Shown in pieces: positions 59,321-64,000 of a stretch of DNA of 64,000 bases (position 1 is its first letter; each line of letters opens with the position of its first letter). Location of the stretch: assembly GCA_040902195.1 (NCBI GenBank), contig JBBDXS010000013.1, positions 1 to 64,000 on the forward strand. The letters are read 5' to 3'. The position numbers were made by a program, and so were the translations under genes. This stretch comes from JBBDXS01 sp040902195 (lineage in GTDB: Bacteria > Chloroflexota > Dehalococcoidia > DSTF01 > RBG-16-68-14). The notes below the pieces were generated by a model. That model was not told the DNA's origin, searched no databases, and saw only the letters and a program-made list of their open reading frames with translations.

Positions 59321-61231
59321 ATGAGGCAAAAGACGATACGCCGGAACAGCGAGAATGGCCAGATCCTGGTGCTCTTCGCACTGCTGCTGTCGGCCCTCAT
59401 CGGCATGGTGGCGATGGTTGTCGATGTCGGGTTCTTCCTGCGCGAGCGCCAGAACCTGCAGAACGTCGTCGACGCCTCCGCGCTGGCGGCCGCGCAGGAG
59501 CTGCCGGACGACGACCTCCTCGCGGACGACGTCGCCTTGAACTACGCCCAGGCGAACGACAGTGACCTCACTCTCGAGAACCTGGACATCACGTTCCGCT
59601 GCATCGTCGGGAACCTCAACGGCTCGCCAAACCCCACGCACATCCCGGCTAGCTGCGATCCGGGCGGCAACGCGTCCTGGACCTGCTCTGGAAGCCGCTG
59701 CTACAGCATGTGCGTACCTAACGAAGGAGACAAATGTAACACGATCGTGGTCGGTGCTGAGACGAACGTGCCGTTCATCTTCGCGCCCGTGGTCGGCGTT
59801 TTCAATACGGACACGGGCGGCATCAAGGCCGCGGCCTGTAGCGGAAGCTGCGGCGGGCCCCTCACCGCGCCCCTGGACGTAGCCATGATCATCGACCGCT
59901 CCGGCAGCATGTCGGACAGCACCAACTGCGGCCTTCCCGGATCCGAGATCGAGCTGGACTGCGCCAAGGACGCCGCGAAGGACGTCCTGGAGATCTTCAA
60001 TCCCGCCTACCAGCACGTCGCGCTCGGCCTCCTGGGCCCCAGCAATATGGGCTCCACCTGCAGCGGGTCTGACAGTCCCGGCAAAGGCGTGCCCTCCGGT
60101 TCGGGCAGTTCGGGCTCGTGGCTGCCGGTCGGCTTCCAGTCCGACTACCAATCCGCGTTCGGTGTCCTGGACACCAGCAGCTTGATCGTCAAGACGATCA
60201 ACTGCACCACCACCTCCAGCGTCGGCACCAACCTGGGCAGCCCAATTAGCGATGGAGAGTTCGGCCTGCCGGATGCCGTCGATGAGCTGACCACCAACGG
60301 GCGCGCCGACGTCAAGAAGGCGATCCTCTTTTTCACGGACGGCGCGGCCAATGAACCGAGCAACGGCGCTTCGAGCGACACGGGATACTTGAACTGCGGC
60401 GCCAACGCGTCGCAGACCGGTGGCGATGGCAACGGCTTCGAAGGCAGTCCGGGCAACGCCTGCGCCGACGACAGCAGCAACGCAACGGACACCAATAGCG
60501 GCACCGGCACCAGCACGAGCTGCACCAACAGCGGCAAGGACAAGCACCGCTTCTACGACTATGGCATCTCCATTCCCGTAGACCATGGGGTGGATGGCAT
60601 CGAGGTGCGCTTGGACGCCAGAGCCGATTCCAGTAGCGGCACTAGTCGTCTCTGCGTGCAGCTCTCGTGGGACGGCGGGTCGAGCTGGACTTCATCGGAT
60701 CAGACGAACCAACTAACTTCGAGTTTCTCAACGTACACCCTCGGTTCCAGCAGCGACGACTGGGGTCATACCTGGACGAACGCTCAGACCTCGGACGCGA
60801 ACTTCCGCGTGCGGGTCATCAGCGTCTCCGACAGCACCAGCCGGGACTTCACCCTGGACTGGGTGGCCGTGCGCGTTACGCACTCCGAGGACACCAACCC
60901 GTGTGAATACGCCGTAGAGATGGCGCAGATCGCCAAGGACGCCGACATCGAGGTGTTCACGCTTGGGTACGGTCTGGAGAACGAGGACTGCGTCGACGAC
61001 GGCTCCAGCTCCCCCTATCAGAACGCCTCCGTGACCGAGGTCCTCGCGGCCATGGCCACCGATTCGATCGACGAGACCGGCTGCGATACTGCAGCCGAGG
61101 CCGACCAGGAAAACCTCGACGGCGACCACTTCCTCTGTGAGGTTGACGCCGCCGGTTTGGCCGCGATCTTCCAGCAGGCCGCGGAGGTCCTGGCGGCAGG
61201 TACCCGCCTCGTTATGATCCCTGACTTCTAG
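59321..61231 (+). CDS. TadG-like von Willebrand A protein with an inserted beta-sandwich
   Basis: A 636-residue protein. Residues 12-45 are the TadE/G-like segment (GQILVLFALLLSALIGM) that exports it; a Cys-rich stretch follows; the vWA domain starts near residue 185 with the metal site Asp192-Arg-Ser194-Gly-Ser196 and a TDG at 339-341. Between residues about 350 and 528 a separate Ser/Thr-rich beta-domain (ISIPVDHGVDGIEVRLDA, LDWVAVRVTHS) interrupts the vWA, whose last part resumes at AVEMAQIAKDADIEVFTLGYG. Function is probably adhesion. Confidence 0.85.
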   Translation: MRQKTIRRNSENGQILVLFALLLSALIGMVAMVVDVGFFLRERQNLQNVVDASALAAAQELPDDDLLADDVALNYAQANDSDLTLENLDITFRCIVGNLNGSPNPTHIPASCDPGGNASWTCSGSRCYSMCVPNEGDKCNTIVVGAETNVPFIFAPVVGVFNTDTGGIKAAACSGSCGGPLTAPLDVAMIIDRSGSMSDSTNCGLPGSEIELDCAKDAAKDVLEIFNPAYQHVALGLLGPSNMGSTCSGSDSPGKGVPSGSGSSGSWLPVGFQSDYQSAFGVLDTSSLIVKTINCTTTSSVGTNLGSPISDGEFGLPDAVDELTTNGRADVKKAILFFTDGAANEPSNGASSDTGYLNCGANASQTGGDGNGFEGSPGNACADDSSNATDTNSGTGTSTSCTNSGKDKHRFYDYGISIPVDHGVDGIEVRLDARADSSSGTSRLCVQLSWDGGSSWTSSDQTNQLTSSFSTYTLGSSSDDWGHTWTNAQTSDANFRVRVISVSDSTSRDFTLDWVAVRVTHSEDTNPCEYAVEMAQIAKDADIEVFTLGYGLENEDCVDDGSSSPYQNASVTEVLAAMATDSIDETGCDTAAEADQENLDGDHFLCEVDAAGLAAIFQQAAEVLAAGTRLVMIPDF

Positions 61232-61241
61232 ACGAGAGACG

Positions 61242-61268
61242 CGGCAGCCCCTTCACGAGGGGCTGCCG
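61242..61268 (+). terminator. Terminator after the first TadG gene
   Basis: cggcagcccc, 7-base loop ttcacga, ggggctgccg. Followed by only a weak T-run, so read-through into the next gene is possible. Confidence 0.7.
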
Positions 61269-61360
61269 TAGGTCTTCCGAAGCCGCATTGCGCGTATTCT
61301 GTTCGGGTTTTCCCTGATCGGCCGATAGGTAGAGAGGAACGTCGGCTCGTCAGGAGACCT

Positions 61361-61816
61361 ATGACAGAGCGCAAGGCAGCGAAACAGGGCGAGCGGCGCA
61401 AGCGATTGCCGCTTCGGCGTGGTGGCGAGCGCGGCCAGAGCCTGCTCGAGTTGAGTCTGATACTCCCCGTCATGCTCGTCATCGTGATCGGCCTCGTCGA
61501 GGTCGCCGATTCGTTCAACTCCTATATCACCATCCTCGACGCCTCCCGCGACGGCGCCCGCCTCGGCTCGAAGAACCTGGCGACGGACGACCAGATCAAG
61601 AACCTCATCGGCGTCGAGACGGCACGTCTGCGCGACCCGCTCAGCACCACCTCAGACGTCACCATCCAGCACACCACCTTCGACGGCAACAACGTCATTC
61701 GCGTGGAGGTGTGCTACGACCGCCAACTTATGCTCCAGGTCCCGCTCATCCTGCCGGACACCTTCCGCATGTGCGGTGAGACGACGATGCGTGTGCTTCC
61801 GGGCAGCAGCGGTTAG
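61361..61816 (+). CDS. TadE-like protein, second type
   Basis: A 151-residue TadE-type protein with the cleavage and helix region GQSLLELSLILPVMLVIVIGL, then SFNSYITILDASRDGARLGSKN. It is a close paralogue of the truncated last gene in the window. AGGAGACCT precedes the ATG. Confidence 0.87.
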   Translation: MTERKAAKQGERRKRLPLRRGGERGQSLLELSLILPVMLVIVIGLVEVADSFNSYITILDASRDGARLGSKNLATDDQIKNLIGVETARLRDPLSTTSDVTIQHTTFDGNNVIRVEVCYDRQLMLQVPLILPDTFRMCGETTMRVLPGSSG

Positions 61817-61839
61817 GGCGCGAGGAGAGGGAGTCGGAC

Positions 61840-63102
61840 ATGTTGAAGATCTTCTGGAAGGAAAAGGCCCAGGTCCTGCCGATTATGGCCCTCCTTACCG
61901 TCGTCTTTATAGGCCTCCTCGGCCTGGCGATCGATATGGGACGGCTCTTCGTCGCACGTACCGAGCTGAGCCGGGCACTAGACTCGGCCGCACTCGCCGG
62001 CGTCGTCGAGTTGCCGAATATGACGAACGCGCAGGCGAAGGCGACGACGTATCTAAACAAGAACTTGCCGGACGCCACGGCCTCGTTCCCGCCGCCGGGC
62101 GACACCTATCAGATTCGCGTCAAAGGCACGCGAGACCTCGACATGCTCTTCATGGGCATCTTCGGATTCGGCGCAGTTGAGGTCAGCGCAACCGCCGCCG
62201 CCGGCTACGGCGTCACGCCCGTCGATGTGGCCATCAACGTCGATGCCACGGGAAGCATGCACAGCGGCTGCACCGCAAGCGAGACAGACACAGGAGGCGT
62301 GTGCCCGATCAAAGAGGCAAAGGACGCGGCGAAGGCCTTCGTCACGTCGCTCCTCGGGGCAAGCGGCACCGGTAGCGGATCCACGCTCATCGGCACGGCG
62401 GCCTTCCGCGGCTGCTACAACCCGCCGAGGAACCAGGCCGCCTGCATTTCGATCGCGTCGATGGTAAACAACCTGAGCGCCAACTCCACGGCCCTGCAGG
62501 CCGCGATCGGCAACATCTACGCAATCGGCGGGCCGGGACAGCCCACCGGCGGGTCGGGGACAAACCCCTGCCTGGCGCTTAAGAAGGCGAACGACATCAT
62601 CTTCGGTCCCGGCCAGCACACCGAAGCGAATACATTGCGCTTCGCGGTGGTCCTGTCGGACGGTGACAGCGTCTACAATGCCGGCGTCGCTAACCAGAGC
62701 AGTCCGCAGTCCCCAGACTCGCCCTGCCGCCCATCGAGCCCCGCGACGAGCGATGGCGACCTGACCGGTAACTGCCGCAGCAACACCCAGACGCAGGAAG
62801 CCAAGATCGACACGCTCGCCAACAACAAAGCGACCGCCATGAAGGCGGCGAGTGTCGAGATCTACGTCGTCGCGCTCAGCGTCTGCGGCGGTCTTCAGCC
62901 CAGCGGCTTCTGCAACACCTCGATCATCGGCCAGACAGGCTCAAGCTTTCCGGACAGCCTCGCCGACCACAACCTGGTCAAGTGCATGGCTTCGTCCACG
63001 CCCGGAACGAACGACCACTTGTTCGAGACGACCAGCGCCGCAGCGCTTCCCGGCATCTTCAACCAGATCGCGCAGGCCATCGCGTTTAGGCTGACGGAAT
63101 AG
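61840..63102 (+). CDS. TadG-like von Willebrand A protein
   Basis: A 420-residue protein with N-terminal TadE/G helix (VLPIMALLTVVFIGLLGLAIDMG) and a vWA domain from about residue 128. The metal site reads Asp135-Ala-Thr137-Gly-Ser139, with Thr at the position where the companion protein has Ser. It lacks the large insert of the first protein. Many Cys suggest disulfides, so it is extracellular. Confidence 0.85.
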   Translation: MLKIFWKEKAQVLPIMALLTVVFIGLLGLAIDMGRLFVARTELSRALDSAALAGVVELPNMTNAQAKATTYLNKNLPDATASFPPPGDTYQIRVKGTRDLDMLFMGIFGFGAVEVSATAAAGYGVTPVDVAINVDATGSMHSGCTASETDTGGVCPIKEAKDAAKAFVTSLLGASGTGSGSTLIGTAAFRGCYNPPRNQAACISIASMVNNLSANSTALQAAIGNIYAIGGPGQPTGGSGTNPCLALKKANDIIFGPGQHTEANTLRFAVVLSDGDSVYNAGVANQSSPQSPDSPCRPSSPATSDGDLTGNCRSNTQTQEAKIDTLANNKATAMKAASVEIYVVALSVCGGLQPSGFCNTSIIGQTGSSFPDSLADHNLVKCMASSTPGTNDHLFETTSAAALPGIFNQIAQAIAFRLTE

Positions 63103-63112
63103 ATAGGGCCGC

Positions 63113-63604
63113 ATGTCGAGAGAACCGTCCCGCCGGAGCAAACGACGCCGTGAACGAGGCCAGACGCTGGCCGAGTTCGCGATGATCGCGCCCATTCTCG
63201 TGATCCTCATCTTCGGCTTCGTCGATGCGGCCCGCCTCTACCAGGCCTGGGTGACGATCCAGGGCGCCGCCCGGGAAGGTGCTCGCTTCGGGGTGACCGG
63301 ACGCGACGACTGCCCCACGGCCACCGACAACCGCGTCGCCTGCATCAAATACTGGGCCGGCCAGCGCGCGAACTCGCTGACCAACTCGGATACAGAGCTG
63401 CAAGTCACCGTGCGAAAGTGGACCTACCCGAACTACCCCAACCCGCCCACTGAGGGCAGCGCCGGCCAGCAGTGTGATGCCCTGGAGGTGTCGGTCGAGT
63501 ACGAGTTCGCGCCCGCTACACCTCTCGTGAGCGGCCTCATCGGCGGCGTCCATATTACCGGACGCGAGCGCCTCGTGAACGAGCCGTTCGGCCCCTGCGG
63601 CTAG
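63113..63604 (+). CDS. TadE-like protein
   Basis: A 163-residue protein with GQTLAEFAMIAPILVILIFGFVDAAR after a basic start. The helix motif is of the 'EFAMIAP' kind like the first gene of the cluster. Four Cys in the extracellular part. Directly follows the second vWA gene. Confidence 0.88.
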   Translation: MSREPSRRSKRRRERGQTLAEFAMIAPILVILIFGFVDAARLYQAWVTIQGAAREGARFGVTGRDDCPTATDNRVACIKYWAGQRANSLTNSDTELQVTVRKWTYPNYPNPPTEGSAGQQCDALEVSVEYEFAPATPLVSGLIGGVHITGRERLVNEPFGPCG

Positions 63605-63632
63605 CTTCCAGGCCACCCACGATTCGAATCTA

Positions 63633-63670
63633 GGGCAGTCCTTCCCTTCCAGGGAAGGACCGCCCTTCTA
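63633..63670 (+). terminator. Terminator before the last TadE gene
   Basis: gggcagtccttccc and gggaaggaccgccc pair with one mismatch over a 5-base loop, followed by TTCTA. Confidence 0.7.
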
Positions 63671-63738
63671 TCCGCGGCGAAATCGAAGCTGGCGGAAACG
63701 CGTGCCCCATCCTGACGTTATGGATGGGGAACGGCAAA

Positions 63739-64000
63739 ATGCGTATTCCACAGATGATTCGCCGGCACGGGAAGGCATCCCGTCGCAGAGAACGAGGCCA
63801 GGGGCTGTTGGAAATCAGCCTGCTCCTGCCGCTCTTCCTTGTCATCATCATCGGCGTCGTCGAAGTGGCTGATTCGTTTCATTCCTACATCACGATCGTC
63901 GACGCAGGACGCGACGGCGCCCGCCTCGGCTCCAAGAACGTCGGGAGCGACAGCGATATCGTCAACCTCGTCCTGCGTGAGACCGAGAACCTCCGAGACC
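63739..64000 (+). CDS. TadE-like protein, cut by the window end
   Basis: The frame begins at the ATG at 63739 (GGGGA upstream; an in-frame ATG at 63724 is possible) and is open at the edge. Visible: GQGLLEISLLLPLFLVIIIGV then SFHSYITIVDAGRDGARLGSKN, almost the same as the protein at 61361-61816, so this is a tandem duplicate. Confidence 0.85.
   Translation, partial: MRIPQMIRRHGKASRRRERGQGLLEISLLLPLFLVIIIGVVEVADSFHSYITIVDAGRDGARLGSKNVGSDSDIVNLVLRETENLRD

Noticed and set aside
1..64000. tRNA or rRNA genes
   Set aside because: I found no cloverleaf or rRNA segments in the gaps I read.

Overview
The window is high-GC bacterial DNA from an assembled scaffold, with one 100-base run of Ns at 48528-48627. 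Gene content points to Chloroflexota, probably Dehalococcoidia-like, but this rests on family resemblance and not on a computed phylogeny. The pointers are a fused str-S10-spc-alpha ribosomal cluster without tuf, zinc-type S14, L36 and S4, class II ribonucleotide reductases with NrdR, TadE/TadG-type secreted proteins and AOR/MOSC enzymes.

Layout. 1-1434: the end of a calcium-binding-repeat surface protein and a CAP-domain exported protein. 1562-22525: a near-perfect sigma70 promoter drives one long plus-strand run, rpsL-rpsG-fusA-S10-spc-adk-map-infA-alpha-truA-rplM-rpsI, closed by a 12-bp hairpin. Several of its proteins carry long acidic Ala/Glu/Pro tails. 22529-30280: a minus-strand S-adenosylmethionine-cycle operon (mtnP, GNAT, DJ-1-like, ahcY, metK, sugar nucleotidyltransferase, phosphoglucose/phosphomannose isomerase, membrane protein). 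It is preceded by a sigma70 promoter, a clear SAM-I riboswitch and an intrinsic terminator. 30343-32939: Rieske protein, aldehyde ferredoxin oxidoreductase and MOSC protein. 33032-37770: HMA protein, endonuclease IV, LysR regulator, small membrane proteins, PHP phosphoesterase and YmdB.

37787-39028 holds a lower-GC gene for a zinc-ribbon PD-(D/E)XK nuclease-like protein. It sits between ymdB and rny, which are often neighbours elsewhere. 39088-43763: rny, recX, a flippase-like protein and recA. 43789-48517: acetyltransferase, DUF167, a GT-C-like membrane protein, yggT, proC, yggS and a small ABM-like protein. 48628-49007 carries a tandem 197-bp palindromic repeat next to the assembly gap. 49004-50563: a divergent HxlR/pirin/DUF2630 unit with two matching operator palindromes.

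50831-58421 is a deoxyribonucleotide-synthesis region: nrdR with two NrdR boxes on its promoter, two small unknown genes, two different class II reductases, and a histone-H1-like basic protein between the reductases. The 382-bp gap before the downstream reductase gene is packed with hairpins. 58610-64000: a c-di-GMP-I riboswitch and terminator precede alternating TadE-like and TadG-like (von Willebrand A) genes that run off the window. Cyclic di-GMP therefore probably switches an adhesion or pilus-associated secretion programme. The window shows three layers of small-molecule control: SAM on methionine salvage, c-di-GMP on Tad surface proteins, and dNTP-responsive NrdR on DNA precursor supply.
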